Assembly (NCBI GenBank): GCA_963210315.1
Contig: OY723247.1
Location: 372,001-436,000, forward strand
DNA length: 64,000 bases
Direction: 5' to 3'
From: Rhynchopus euleeides
Taxonomy: Eukaryota; Euglenozoa; Diplonemea; Diplonemida; Diplonemidae
A program made the position numbers and the translations under genes. Positions 1 through 10,900 of the stretch are shown one piece after another. Under the pieces are notes generated by a model. It made no database searches and was not told the DNA's origin. It was given only the letters and a program-made list of their open reading frames with translations. Each line of letters opens with the position of its first letter. Positions within the stretch are counted from its first letter, which is position 1.

Positions 1-1113
1 GGCATCCAGCTGCGCCTCCCTCTCGCGCAGCCCCTCCAGCAGCTCGCGCGCCGCGAGCAGCTCCTCCGCAGGCGGCGCCTGCGGCGCCGCCGGGGCCGGA
101 GCCGGAGCGGCGGGGGTGGCGGTTGCAATCCCCGACCTGACGAGCTCCTCCATCGCCGTGCGGTGCCCCTCCAGCAGCGTGCGGAGCTCCGAAGACGTCA
201 CATCCGCCGCCGGGGCAGGCTGGGGGCGGGGCTGCTGCGCCGGCGCCGCCTTCGTCTCCGCCAGCAGCGTGCGCAGCTCCGCCAGGATCCCGCCCTCTGC
301 GGGGGAGAGGGCCGCCGACGCGCTGGGGGGCCCCGCCCGCGGCGTGGTGGGGATGTCGTGGTGGTGTGGCCGCGTGAGGTCCACCCGGGGTGTCTCCTTC
401 GCCGGCGTCGTCGCGAGGGTGTCGGGCGGGGGCTTCGTGGTGGGGGCGGTGCCGCTGCCGGAGGCACCCCCCAACCCGTTCCGAGAGCCGGGTGTTGCGG
501 CCCGCGTCAGGTATGCCGCGCTCCCCACACTGCCACCCTCCGTCAGGCGGTGCGACTTGGGGGACACGGAAGGGGGCACGGAGGCAGGGGTGGCGGTGGC
601 GGTGTTGCCGGCAGCAGCCGATGCCGGGAGTTTTGACTCAATCCGCTCAAACTGCTGGACACGTGCCTCGGCGGCTGCGACAGCATCGCGGAGGCGCTGC
701 AGCTCCACGTTGGACGGGGGTGCGCGCTCCGCCTTCGCGGCACCACCTGGGGTGATGTTGCTGAGGAATGCCGCCTTGGGGGTCGACGCGTTAGACCCAT
801 GCCGTGAGGGCGACACGCTCCCAGGGGGCATCCGCGTCACGCCGGTCGTTGCAGGCCACGCAGAGGCGACAGGGCGTCCCGGCAGCTGAGGGCCAGCTGC
901 GGTGCTCGGGGAGGTGGCGCGGTACTGCTGCCACCTCATAGTGTCGGCATCACGCCCACGGGTGCTCTGAACCCGCGGAGGGCTTTCCCTGTGGGGCAGG
1001 GACAGCGCGGTGCTGCCTGGGCTGGCCCAGCTGGGGGGGGCCTGTGCGTTGCGCGTGTAGCTGCCGGGTGCCTGGCCTGCTGACGGCACTCCCCACCTGC
1101 CGGTGGATGACAT
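1..1113 (-). CDS. N-terminal part of an unrecognised coiled-coil protein (runs off left edge)
   Basis: A minus-strand frame stays open from the ATG at 1113-1111 to the window edge, about 371 codons. A second in-frame ATG at 939-937 (MRWQQYRATSP) could be the real start. The first 120 or so residues are Ser/Pro/Arg-rich and low in complexity. A heptad-like segment rich in Leu, Glu, Arg and Gln follows (around 710-640). Next comes a Pro/Thr/Ala linker, and more helical segments reach the edge (AEELLAARELLEG, LREREAQLDA), so the protein probably continues as a coiled coil. I recognise no catalytic domain. It lies downstream of the protease locus on the same strand. The frame choice rests on absence of stops and on the heptad pattern; the exact start is uncertain. 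Confidence 0.6.
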   Translation of the reverse strand, partial: MSSTGRWGVPSAGQAPGSYTRNAQAPPSWASPGSTALSLPHRESPPRVQSTRGRDADTMRWQQYRATSPSTAAGPQLPGRPVASAWPATTGVTRMPPGSVSPSRHGSNASTPKAAFLSNITPGGAAKAERAPPSNVELQRLRDAVAAAEARVQQFERIESKLPASAAAGNTATATPASVPPSVSPKSHRLTEGGSVGSAAYLTRAATPGSRNGLGGASGSGTAPTTKPPPDTLATTPAKETPRVDLTRPHHHDIPTTPRAGPPSASAALSPAEGGILAELRTLLAETKAAPAQQPRPQPAPAADVTSSELRTLLEGHRTAMEELVRSGIATATPAAPAPAPAAPQAPPAEELLAARELLEGLREREAQLDA

Positions 1114-1790
1114 CCTGTGTCCCTCCCTGAGGTGGTGTGTGGTGTGGTGTGGTGTGGCAGGCATGCAGGCAGCAAGGGCAAGGCTTTGTCTGGAGGGCAG
1201 GGTGGGGGTAGGGAGATGCGTCGGGTGCGTGTTTCGGTGTGGCAGTCGTATCAGTTTGTCGCGGGGTCCGGGTGCTCGGAGTGGCCCTGCCAGAGGTGGG
1301 GTCACGGGAGCACGGCGGAAGGCCTGCGTGGCACATTCACTCGTTGCAAAGACTGCCTGCCGCACACATGTGCAGGCAGGGGTGTGCTGGTGCACCGTGA
1401 ATCAGAGAGTCGAGGTGACTCGGTGAAACAGAGGAGCAACAGCAGAAAGCAAATGAAAATGGTGTCGTTTTTTGGAACAGTTAAAAACACGTTTGCGCCT
1501 TCTGTTCGGAACCCTGCTGTGTCAGCATGAGTTGTGCGATGTTCGGCAAGAAGTCAAGCAATGGTGTGGTCCTTGGCGCACAGGCGCCAGGAAGGAATCA
1601 CGGCAAACAAAGAAAAGAAAAGGCCTGCAGCAAGGGATTAGGGGGGTCCTGCTGCTCAATGGTATTGCATGGCGTTGGTTCTATAAAACACATGCGCGTG
1701 TGGGTTTGGCATTGCTGCCACCCATTGCTGCCACCGCTGGCTGCACCAGTGGCTGCAGCACCACTCGCTTCAGGCATTTCAAGTTCAGGT
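1114..1790. other. Intergenic spacer, 677 bp
   Basis: This lies between the protease stop codon and the start of the left-edge coiled-coil gene. It holds GT-rich simple sequence near 1130-1155. I see no convincing ORF, RNA gene or transposon end in it. Confidence 0.5.
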
Positions 1791-2356
1791 TCAGACAATC
1801 GGGTAGGACGCAGCGTTCTTGAGGAGGCACTGGTTGGACCCACGGGCCACACGGATGTAGCCAGACTCACCCCAGCTCGAGCCCCACGAGTTCTTGATGA
1901 TCCAGTAGTCGGGGGTGACACCGACGGCCAGCACACCGTGGTCCAGGGCAGAGCTCTCGCAGTTGTTCATGATCCCGCCCGAGTACGTCTGCCACGACGT
2001 GGCGTCCACGGCGATCGAGATCGGGCCGTTGCTCAGCATCCAGGTGGCCATCTGGTCCTCGTCCTGGGGCAGGTCCTTGTAGCTCGAGATGGTGGCACCG
2101 ACCGCCATGGAGCTGGAGTACTTGCACGTCCCGCTGGCGCCGTGGCCGCTGGTGTAGGGGTACGCCTCCTCCGTCACAATCTGCCCGCCGTGGTTCTTGA
2201 TGAGCCACTCGAACGCGTTGTCCATCAGACCGCCGTTGCACCCGGCGTCCACCTTGTCGCACGACACCAGCTCCTGCTCCGACACCGAGGTCAGCGCCTT
2301 GCCGGACTTGGCCCACTGCCCCTCAATCCCGCCGGTGGTCGAAAATGCCCAGCACG
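1791..2356 (-). pseudogene. Cathepsin-L-like cysteine protease, 3' segment (catalytic domain)
   Basis: This segment encodes the papain-fold peptidase from the active-site Cys-Trp-Ala-Phe-Ser onward. Visible family signatures are CWAFSTTGGIEGQW, the CNGG motif (AGCNGGLMDNAFEW), the catalytic His in LDHGVLAVG and the catalytic Asn in IKNSWGSSWG. It ends AASYPIV and a stop at 1791. Immediately before CWAFS the reading changes abruptly to LINE sequence at 2357. Together with 12444-12499 and 20183-20563 the host sequence adds up to 321 codons, the usual length for cathepsin L. The host parts show no other lesion, so the insertions look recent. At this locus the gene cannot make an active protease unless the inserts are removed. 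Confidence 0.93.
2339..2356 (-). repeat. 18-bp target-site duplication, copy 3 (LINE-A 3' junction)
   Basis: Minus-strand sequence CGTGCTGGGCATTTTCGA, which codes for Cys-Trp-Ala-Phe-Ser of the protease. Identical copies lie at 11281-11298 and 12444-12461. This copy joins the LINE-A 3' end to the rest of the protease. Confidence 0.95.
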
Positions 2357-2386
2357 TTGTGGAGTCGATTAAAGGATGCACTCCCG

Positions 2387-2397
2387 TGCCCAGCACG
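2387..2397 (-). repeat. 11-bp copy of target half-site in LINE-A 3' UTR
   Basis: The minus-strand sequence CGTGCTGGGCA lies 30 nt inside the element's 3' end. It is identical to the first 11 nt of the 18-bp target. It could help the RNA 3' end pair with the nicked target, or it could be captured flanking sequence from an earlier insertion. Confidence 0.6.
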
Positions 2398-2419
2398 AAA
2401 GACACCCCCACATCCACAC

Positions 2420-3502
2420 CTACTTCGGCGCCTCGGGATTGCCCCGTCCCTGCTTCCGCTTCGCCCCTGCCCCAGACAGCCAGGCGGCCATCGTCCTCGC
2501 CCCATGGTGCAAGGTGCAGCACCTCTCCACTGACGTACCCTTGAGGTCGCACACCGCGCATCTCGTCCGTCGGTGCGCCTGGCAGTACACCCAGTACGTC
2601 GGACCCGCCTCGTCCCGGTGATGCTGCATGCAACAGTGCTGCAGCGTCCTGCGCCACTGCCCATTCGGCGTCACGCCCCACCCCACACACTCTGCGCACC
2701 TCCCTCTCCGGTGCTTCGCGCAGTACCGCTCGCCCTCAACCGCCTGGAGGGCCCCGGTAGGCACCCGCACCATCCTGCCCTCATCCCTCCCCTTTGACTT
2801 CGTGGTGAAGTCACCGTCGTACTCCACCTCTGCCATCTCTCGCCATTTCGCTGCTCGCCGATCCCGCTCATCCTCGTCCGGGAGGTAGTCCTTCAGCTGG
2901 AAGCCCTCCATCCAGGCCCCCAGCTTCTCTCTCTGCCGGCGCACCATCTCCCGCGTCCCAGGAACTTCGTCTACGTCCCCGTCCGTCCCTCCATCACTCC
3001 CCGCGTCGGACTGATCAGTGTCCGTCGGGCCACACGCACGCCACTCGTCGACGGCCTGCTCTGCACGCCGCTCTCGCACCACCTGGATGGCCTCAGCCAA
3101 ACCTCTAACCGCCGTGATCGTCCGCTCCCCCAGAACCGGTCGCGCCTGGAGCGACGCAAGCCGTATCCTGGGTGCCCCCAACGCGTTCAGCCATCGCGAC
3201 GTGCTCACCGGGAGAGGGAGAACCTCAATCCCTTGCGGAGTCGCGAATCCGGCTAGTCGTTGACACATTGTCAGCAGGGCTTGGGCCCGTTGCACCATTT
3301 CATACCCCGCTGACCGCTCACCCTCCTCCGTCGCACTATCCGAGTCATCGCCAGACTCCTGGTCTTGCGCCCGGTCCTGCCTCTTGCGTTTTTTTTTTTC
3401 ATGTCGCTCCCGTTGGTCACTTCGCTGCTTTGAGTCAGCCACGTGGCGGAAGCCGGACCGCAGGGAGGGGCGTTGCGCCCGTTGACGCCTCTCACTCCTC
3501 AT
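2420..3502 (-). CDS. LINE-A ORF3, basic protein with repeated Cys/His motifs
   Basis: A 360-codon ORF downstream of the RT ORF. The start is the ATG at 3502; the frame is open further upstream, but the residues from MRSERRQ onward look like a true N terminus. A lysine/arginine stretch (HEKKKRKRQDR) resembles a nuclear localisation signal and is followed by an acidic patch (DQESGDDSDSATEEGE). The C-terminal third repeats a Cys/His pattern: YCAKHRRGRCAECVGWG, HCCMQHHRDE and YCQAHRRTRCAVCDLKG, which look like small zinc-binding units. I do not recognise the family. A role in nucleic-acid binding, perhaps of RNA or target DNA, is inference. It lies 326 nt after the ORF2 stop, so it may be translated separately. 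Confidence 0.65.
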   Translation of the reverse strand: MRSERRQRAQRPSLRSGFRHVADSKQRSDQRERHEKKKRKRQDRAQDQESGDDSDSATEEGERSAGYEMVQRAQALLTMCQRLAGFATPQGIEVLPLPVSTSRWLNALGAPRIRLASLQARPVLGERTITAVRGLAEAIQVVRERRAEQAVDEWRACGPTDTDQSDAGSDGGTDGDVDEVPGTREMVRRQREKLGAWMEGFQLKDYLPDEDERDRRAAKWREMAEVEYDGDFTTKSKGRDEGRMVRVPTGALQAVEGERYCAKHRRGRCAECVGWGVTPNGQWRRTLQHCCMQHHRDEAGPTYWVYCQAHRRTRCAVCDLKGTSVERCCTLHHGARTMAAWLSGAGAKRKQGRGNPEAPK

Positions 3503-3828
3503 GTGCCTTGAGTAGCTGCCAGGTGGGTCTGCTTTGAGGCGGGGAATCGCGTCAGGCCAAACAGCCACTGCGAGGACGTCTCCCCTAAAAGAAAAGAAAG
3601 AATGTGGGAAGGGGACGGGGGTGGGATGGGTGGGCAGCGCAAGCCGGAAGGAGCGCCTCCCATGGGGCGGAAGCTCACCCGACAGCATAAAATGCTGCGA
3701 AAACAACAAAAAAAGGGAAAATAAACCACGCACACCACAACATCAATAAAACCAAAGCCGTGCAGAAAGGGCCCCTCCGCATATATGAAACAGGGCACAC
3801 AGCGGAAAAAGAGTTACCAGAGCTTGCT

Positions 3829-6800
3829 TTAGTTTCCCCTCGGAGGAGGGTAATCACAGGGGGCGCCACGTGAAGGCAGCAAGTTGGATTTTATCCCCCC
3901 TGGTGGAGAATGAGGGGGGCGTTTCTGCGGGGGAAGAGGTATTGCCAGCCCCGTCCACATCTCAAAATCGATGGCGAGTTCGACGAATGTGACCATATTC
4001 TCGCCCTCCACCGACGCTCCCTGCAGCCCCCACTTCAGCTCGGCCAGCCAGTGCACCAGAGCTAGGTACACCTGCCTGCCCCACTTCCACCCTGCCGCCT
4101 CCTCCGGCGCGCACGCAGCGAGGGCGTGCACACGATCCATCTGCTTCACCTCATCAGGATCCCACTCCCACGGGTATGCCCGGAGAAGCACCTCCTCCGC
4201 CTGCCCCCGCTCCTCGGCCAATCTCGCGTCTCTACGCGCCACCACCACCCGCACCATCATCACCTGTATCCGCTTCAGCAGAGAGGGTGTGACCTCATCG
4301 CAGCTCCACGACAGGCTCGACTCCCCGCGCCCTCTCCCGGCACCCACCTGCACGCGCTTCACAGGCAGTATGCCGCACCACTTCAGGCAGGGCGGCCACT
4401 CGTCCCGCTTCGCGTGGCACACATCTCCGAACCCGTCTCTGGCCTCCGCCCATCGGCTGCAGCCCCACAGCATGTGTTCCAACCCCTCGTCCACCCCCGC
4501 TTCGCAGAATGGGCACCTGCTCGGGTGGAGCGGGTCGATGTCCCCCACTTTGCGCACCGCCCTTCTCTCCTGCGTCAGCTGGGCGTCCATCATCAGGTGT
4601 CTGAGGACACCACGCTCGTAAGCCCCCAGAGCAGGCCGGTCCACTACTTGCAGCAGGTCCGTCGTACACGGCTCGACCCCCTCGCTCATCCCAAACAAGT
4701 GCTCGCGCGACTTCTTTGTAGCCTCTCTCCATCTGTACCTGCGGACCGCCTCCCTTAGGACATGCCCGAAGATCTGCAACCCCTCCTTCGTCAGCTCCCT
4801 CACATCCAGCTCCGCGAACAGGTTACCCCTCCGTTCTGGCCTACGCGTCCCCATACGACGTGCCTCTGATCCCTTCATGTGGCCGTGCGGAATGTGCAGC
4901 ACCGTCGGCCCCCTCCACTTCCATCGAATGTCTAGTACGGCCTTCGCAAACAACCCCGCTGGGCCCGTGCTGTCGGACGGCTTGGCCCACACCCGTTCTC
5001 TCATCTCCCCCAGGATGTCCACATGCGACGGGTTCCTGCGCACCATCGCGACCCACGTCTGCACCCTGATGTACCTGCTGACCGCCACTGGGTCCACCAG
5101 ATGACCTTTTCGCAGCAGGGACAGCGACACCGGTATGGCCCTCAGTTTGAGCTTGTTGGGGCCCACTATCCCTGTTTCGACAGCGCGAGTCAACGCCCGC
5201 ATGGAACCCTTCAACGGCTCCAACACCGATATCCCGTACATCCCCCGCGCAATCACCAGCGCCGCCATAAACGCGGCTCGGATCGCCTGTGTTAGCGGTA
5301 ACGCTCCGGTGCGCCCCGCAATCTCCACCGCGTCAGCCATCCTCTCATCGATTGTGCCCGGCATTCCATGCTTCTGTGCAATGCCGGCCCCGAGCGAGGG
5401 GAGGGTATCTACCCGCTCCAGATCCTGCCCGTCGAGGGTCAGCCGCGCCTGCTCATCCTGCTCCGGCGCAGCCAGCCACCACTTCGTCTTGGATCCCTTG
5501 ATACGTTGCCCAGTGGTTCTGGCGAAGAGCTCCGTCTGCACGATGCCCCGCGCCACCACTTCGACCGCCCGACTCCCTCTTGCCACCAGGTACGTGTCAT
5601 CGGCGTACGCCACCGTCTTCAGCTGTTCAACCCTCGCCTCCACCGCCCTCATCCAGACCGCCACCAGGGTGTTGAGGTATACCACACTCAGGGGACACCC
5701 CTGGACGATCCCGTTCGTGGCCCGGAATGTCTCGCCGTAGCCCCGCCGCAGTTTGAACCTACGGTCCAACGAACCGTAAATCCCCCGGGATGCCCTCACC
5801 ACATGTGCCGGCAAACCCAGCCTCTCGACCAGCCTCAGCAGAATCTCCTGCGGAATGCGATCGAAACACTTCTCATAATCAAGGCTAACTATCGCAAGTT
5901 GCTCCCCCTCGAGCAGCGCCCTCTCAGCCTCGAGCCCCAACGTCCAGAGGGCATCCGCCGTGGAGTGCCTGGGCCTGAACCCGTGCTGCTCCGGGTGCGC
6001 CCAGCCCTCCTGCCATCCGATGATGTGTCGAAGACGCGTCGCCGCCCAGACCCGATACACCACACTCGTGATGGTGATGGGGCGCTGCTGTAGGGGTTCC
6101 GGCCCCTCCCCTTTGGCGATGAGCGCCACCGTCGCTCGCGATACCGACTTCGGCCACTGGCCCGTCCGCTCCACGGTGTTCAGCAGCTCCGCCACCCTGC
6201 CCAGGAGCACATCTGGCACCGCCCTCAGCTCCGCCACCGTCCATCCGTCCTGTCCCGCCGCCGTCTTCTTCCGCATCTTCTTGACTGTCATCCGTAGCTC
6301 TCCTGCGGTCAGGACAGGGCAATTACACGGTACTGCCTCTCCTATGAACTCCCCGAAGTGCTCGTCGAACTCCTCCCAAGACGGTTCCGCCCTGTCCCCA
6401 TACAGGCGAAAGACGCTGGACCACGCCTTCCTTAGGATCTCGTCCATCTCGGCGTGATTGGCCGTCAGCTCGCCATCCTCCCGTCGCAGAAAAGGGGTCG
6501 TCTTCGTCGTGTCTCCCCGGCACGCCCGGAACACCCGCTTTGGGTCCTCCTTCACCGCCTTCTTCATCGCGTTCCGCCAGCTCAACAGCCTCTGGCGCCT
6601 GCGTGCCGCCGCTATGCGGTCCTTCTCCCTCACCAGGGCTTCACGGTACCCCTGCAGCTCTTCTACCCCCGGCAGGTCCTCCGGCCACCCCTTGTCCGGC
6701 AGCAACACCTTTCCCGCTTCCACAATGGCATCCCATAACCCCTTCTCCTCCTGGGAAATGGTCCCCCACCTTTTCTTCCTCTTGCGCAGCACCCTCTCCA

Positions 6801-7947
6801 GGTTCTCTATCCGGCGGCAGTTCCTGGCCAGACCCATGGAGACCTGGTCCACCGCTTCGCCCTCCACCTGCGGAGCCGCGCACTTCCTCCGTACGTCAGC
6901 CAGCACCCGACCCCGCCCCCGATACCGCTTGTCGGGCCCCTCCCTCTCACCATTCGTGCGCCACAGCAAGTACTCCTCGACTGCCCCGCACACTCTCTGC
7001 CACGCCTCGTCGACGCCCATCCCCGCGAGCGCCCCACACCCCGCCGCCAGCTCCTCCGCCTTCCGCGTATCTGCGGCCTTCTCCGACTCCCCCGTGAGCA
7101 GCTTCACCTCCGGGAAAGATTTCGGTCTTCCCGGTCTCGGCGCCACATCATCGAACACCGCAATGTCCAGGTCGACGTACACTGGACAATGCGGGAACAC
7201 CGGTGAGGACTGATCCACCCTTACTCCTCTCACCGCCGCCGCTGCAACCCGATTCGCCAGCACCACATCTATCCTCGTCCCCTCCGAGGATTTCCAGCAA
7301 GTCGGGTCCGGCCGGTTCCCTCTCGCCGCAGCCTGCTCATCCGCCACATCCACCCATCTGCCCGACTCAATCGCCGCCCCAATCAGCGCACTGTTCTCCG
7401 GAATGAGGTTGAGGTCCCCCATGAGGAACACCGGCACGTCACCCAGAGAAGCTGCATGCTCCATTGCCCGCTCCACCAAGGCCGAGGCCTTACCCGCGTC
7501 GTCGACCTGCCCATACAGTGAACACACGTGTATGCACCGCGACCCGTCTCCAACCGCAATCTGGGCGTGAACCCATCGTCCCGAGTCCCAGAGAGCCTGT
7601 TCCTCCTCCGTGCTTGGCTTCACCACCTGGCACGGCACCCCTTTCTTCACTGCCACCGCTACACCACCATATCCCGTCCGCTCACCCTTCGACGTCCGCG
7701 CCACGGCCACAGCCGGCCCCCACAGCAACTCATACTGCTTGGCCCTCGCGATACTCTCCATCCCCCGCTGCTCCTCCTGTCGCACCCGCACCTCCTGCAA
7801 CGCCCACACATCAGCCTTCAGGTCAAGGACCCCGACGTTGGATCCCAGTGCATTCACGTTGAGCGACGCGATGCACATCTCTTCGCTCGTCCTCCTCTCT
7901 GCATCCCTCTGGCTCACACCCGTCATCACGCTCGTTAATACGAGCAT
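3829..7947 (-). CDS. LINE-A ORF2: endonuclease-reverse transcriptase
   Basis: 1372 codons from the ATG at 7947; a second in-frame Met (MCIASLNVN, 7878) is the first residue of the nuclease domain. An apurinic-type endonuclease fills about residues 24-250, with SLNVNALGS, WALQEVRV, the MGDLNL motif, the EGTRIDVVLAN segment and a terminal His-Cys-Pro. The reverse transcriptase follows, with NGIVQGCPLS and the catalytic YADDTYLV. A CCHC-type motif near the C terminus (CPFCEAGVDEGLEHMLWGC) is typical of LINE ORF2 proteins. No RNase H is seen here; it is in ORF1. ORF2 overlaps the end of ORF1 by 125 nt in another frame. The protein would nick the target and prime reverse transcription on it. Confidence 0.93.
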   Translation of the reverse strand: MLVLTSVMTGVSQRDAERRTSEEMCIASLNVNALGSNVGVLDLKADVWALQEVRVRQEEQRGMESIARAKQYELLWGPAVAVARTSKGERTGYGGVAVAVKKGVPCQVVKPSTEEEQALWDSGRWVHAQIAVGDGSRCIHVCSLYGQVDDAGKASALVERAMEHAASLGDVPVFLMGDLNLIPENSALIGAAIESGRWVDVADEQAAARGNRPDPTCWKSSEGTRIDVVLANRVAAAAVRGVRVDQSSPVFPHCPVYVDLDIAVFDDVAPRPGRPKSFPEVKLLTGESEKAADTRKAEELAAGCGALAGMGVDEAWQRVCGAVEEYLLWRTNGEREGPDKRYRGRGRVLADVRRKCAAPQVEGEAVDQVSMGLARNCRRIENLERVLRKRKKRWGTISQEEKGLWDAIVEAGKVLLPDKGWPEDLPGVEELQGYREALVREKDRIAAARRRQRLLSWRNAMKKAVKEDPKRVFRACRGDTTKTTPFLRREDGELTANHAEMDEILRKAWSSVFRLYGDRAEPSWEEFDEHFGEFIGEAVPCNCPVLTAGELRMTVKKMRKKTAAGQDGWTVAELRAVPDVLLGRVAELLNTVERTGQWPKSVSRATVALIAKGEGPEPLQQRPITITSVVYRVWAATRLRHIIGWQEGWAHPEQHGFRPRHSTADALWTLGLEAERALLEGEQLAIVSLDYEKCFDRIPQEILLRLVERLGLPAHVVRASRGIYGSLDRRFKLRRGYGETFRATNGIVQGCPLSVVYLNTLVAVWMRAVEARVEQLKTVAYADDTYLVARGSRAVEVVARGIVQTELFARTTGQRIKGSKTKWWLAAPEQDEQARLTLDGQDLERVDTLPSLGAGIAQKHGMPGTIDERMADAVEIAGRTGALPLTQAIRAAFMAALVIARGMYGISVLEPLKGSMRALTRAVETGIVGPNKLKLRAIPVSLSLLRKGHLVDPVAVSRYIRVQTWVAMVRRNPSHVDILGEMRERVWAKPSDSTGPAGLFAKAVLDIRWKWRGPTVLHIPHGHMKGSEARRMGTRRPERRGNLFAELDVRELTKEGLQIFGHVLREAVRRYRWREATKKSREHLFGMSEGVEPCTTDLLQVVDRPALGAYERGVLRHLMMDAQLTQERRAVRKVGDIDPLHPSRCPFCEAGVDEGLEHMLWGCSRWAEARDGFGDVCHAKRDEWPPCLKWCGILPVKRVQVGAGRGRGESSLSWSCDEVTPSLLKRIQVMMVRVVVARRDARLAEERGQAEEVLLRAYPWEWDPDEVKQMDRVHALAACAPEEAAGWKWGRQVYLALVHWLAELKWGLQGASVEGENMVTFVELAIDFEMWTGLAIPLPPQKRPPHSPPGGIKSNLLPSRGAPCDYPPPRGN

Positions 7948-10900
7948 TCCCGCAGTTCATCGGGGTGGGCCTGTAGGATAGTGCCCTCCCCGTTTTGACA
8001 CCAAGCCGTGTCACCCTCCACCCCGACCACGCGAATGAGGTCTTCCTCGAGGTAGTACATCGCCCCTCGATGCGGTCCCATTCCCCGTTGTCGTCCCCGA
8101 AGTCCGGCTCGAAGTCCGGCTGCATCCCATCCTCGTCGATGTCGAACCCGTCGTGGCTGTCCGGCAGCGGAAGCGACCCCGCTCTCGGTCTCCGTCCCTT
8201 GGAGGACCCCGTCGACGACGCCCCCGAGTCCTGCCTCACCGACTGTCCGGCTTGCCCCTGCGGAGGCCCCACCGGTTGTTGCGGTGCCTCAGCCTGCGCC
8301 GCACTCGGCTTCTCCGCCCTGCCGCGTATCTCCCCCAGCAAGGTCTCGAACAGCCCTTGCACCTTCGACTCGCTCGTCTGCAACTGCTTCACGAGTCGGA
8401 CCTCCAACTGCTGCACCTCCTTCCTGCCATTCTCAGCGGACTCCTGTGCCACTTTCAGCTCCCCCCGCAGCGCCTCCATCTGCCTCTCCATCTCCGCAGC
8501 CCTCTTTCCGTCCTCCATCCTCCCCTGTTGCAGCTGCGCAACCGTCGACCACAACTGCATCACCTTCGGGTCCGTGTGGGCCTTAGGGGTCTCTTTCACC
8601 GCCTCCGGTCCCCCGGCCCGCTTCTCCCCCCGCCGCTGTCCGTTCTGCTGCCCCTGCTGCCTCTTTGCCGGACCCTGCGGCTCACCCCGCTTCTCCTCCT
8701 TCTGCGCCTTCGCGGATCCCGTCTGCTGCCCCGACTCCATCCTCCTCTTCGGTGGCCGGTATACATTCACCGTCCACGTCTCCGACTTGCCGCCCCTGGA
8801 AACCGCGAACCACCCCGCGGGCGGGTCCGCTTCGGCCGACACCAGCACCCCGTTCATCGCCCTGCGCTCCACGCGTACCTTCCACCCTTTCTGGGCGAAG
8901 AACCCCTCGACCTCCTGCACCGACCACCCCCGTCCGGCCCCATCCACCACGTACCGCTTCAACGGCGCAGGGAATCCCTCCACCCCTTGCATGGCGGCGG
9001 CCCAACGCCTCACCCCGAGAGTCCCTCCTGTCCCCACGTTCACATCCAGCCCCGCCGCCGCCTCGCCCTGCTCGGCTAGGACTTTCCGAGCCTCCGCCAC
9101 CGACGCCCCCGGCATCCAACGCACCCGAGTCGCACAATCCCCTCCCCTCTCGCGTGCCTCATGCGTCAGCCGTACAATGACCAAGGGGTTCGTCAGCCCG
9201 CTCTCCCTCAACAAACCCCGCAGGTCTTCCTTCGGCACCGTCCACATCGCCTCGACGGCCACCCTGTTCCCCACGTTCACCTCCTGTCGTCTCAGGGCGA
9301 CGTCCCTCACCCCTCTGCGACCACCAGCGTCCCTCAGCTGTCGCCGAGCCCAGTCCACTGCGGGCCGACCCGCCGTCGCCTCCACCATCAGTGTCGCCAC
9401 CACAGTTACTTCCTCCCCCCGCTGCGGGAGTTCCGTCGCCGTAGGGGGTCTCGGACCGATCGGTAGGCCATCCTTCCGCGTCACCCAGATCGCGCGTTCC
9501 CGCACCTCCTGCGTCTCCTCGTCCCGCACTAACGCCCGATATTGGACCGACTGCACCAGCCCCGGCCGACGTAGCATCACCACCGTCAGCCGCATCGCAT
9601 TCCAGCGCGTGGCCTCGACCTCCGTGCCGACCACCACGCCCTCCACATCCCGGCCCTCCGCCCTGGCCGCGATCACCTGCTCCCTCCCCAGCACGGCCTG
9701 CGCCCACTGCTCCGCGATCAGCTGGCCGTGTGGGTGGCTCTGCTGCTGCTTCGCGTCCTTCCCCTCCGCTGCCACCGCCTCCCCTGCCGTCTTCGGCACC
9801 CCCGCGACCGGCCGCAGCACCCTGTGATCGGCTGCCGATGCTGCGTCCTCCACCCTCTCCCTCTGCCCGACCACAGCCTTGTAGTGTTGGCCATCATAGG
9901 CCAGAGCCAGTGGTGGCTGAGCCGACCCCTTCAAGAACCCCCTCTTGTCGCCCTCCCCGTCCTGCCACCCCGGGTACACCAGCGTGGCCGTCAGGGTTCC
10001 TGTTGCGCTCCGCGCAAACACGATCACCGTCCGCCCCAGCTGGTTCACCAGTGCCAACAGAGCGACGTGATCTCCCCATGTGCCAGGCGACGCCATGCTG
10101 CGCACATACTCCTCCCAGTCCGCTGCCGTTGCGCCGTCCCCCTCCGCGAAGAAGCCCCTGTACACCTTGGAGGATGTTTTCAGCTCTTCCGCCGTCAGCA
10201 TCCGCAGCGACTCGTGCGCCCCCGCGTCGCCGTGCACCGCGTAGGACACTGCACGGAACATGCAGTCGCCCTTCCCCCCTGCCTCCTTCACCTCCAGATC
10301 CCAGTCCGCCAACAACCCCTTCAGGGTCCCCGTCGCGGCACCTCGTCTCCCTTTGCCCTGCTCCCCCTTCGACACACTTCCTGTCGGCCCCTGCGTCATC
10401 ACCGGGTGCACCGCCGCGTCCCGTGCCGCTTTCGCGAGGGCGTCCGCCGCACCGTTCTCCTCCGCAGCGATGTGCTGCCACGAGACCCGCACCCCGTGCC
10501 CCTCCAGCGTCCTCACCAGCGCATGCACCTCCGCCAGCAGCCCTGGCAAGCCCGCGGCCCTGGTCTTCCACGCCCCGCGGACCTGCTCAATGACGAGGTC
10601 CCCCCTCACCAGCAGCTTCTTGAGGCTACCCAGTTGCCCCTCGCTCAAGGCCTGGGTCACCACTTTCAGCGCCAGTATCGCTCCGGCGTACTCCGCCGTG
10701 TTGCATGTGACCGTTCCGGTCGTAACCATGCTACTCACGACCCCCGTGCTCACCCGCATCGTCTCTCCCCCCTTCTCCCCCGAGAAGTGGACTCCCGCAC
10801 CACCTTGCTGTTCACCCATCCTGTATGCGCCGTCGAAGTCAACCGTCAGCGATTCAACATCCGTGCTCAGAGATTCGCCCCCAGCTCCCCACACCCATTC

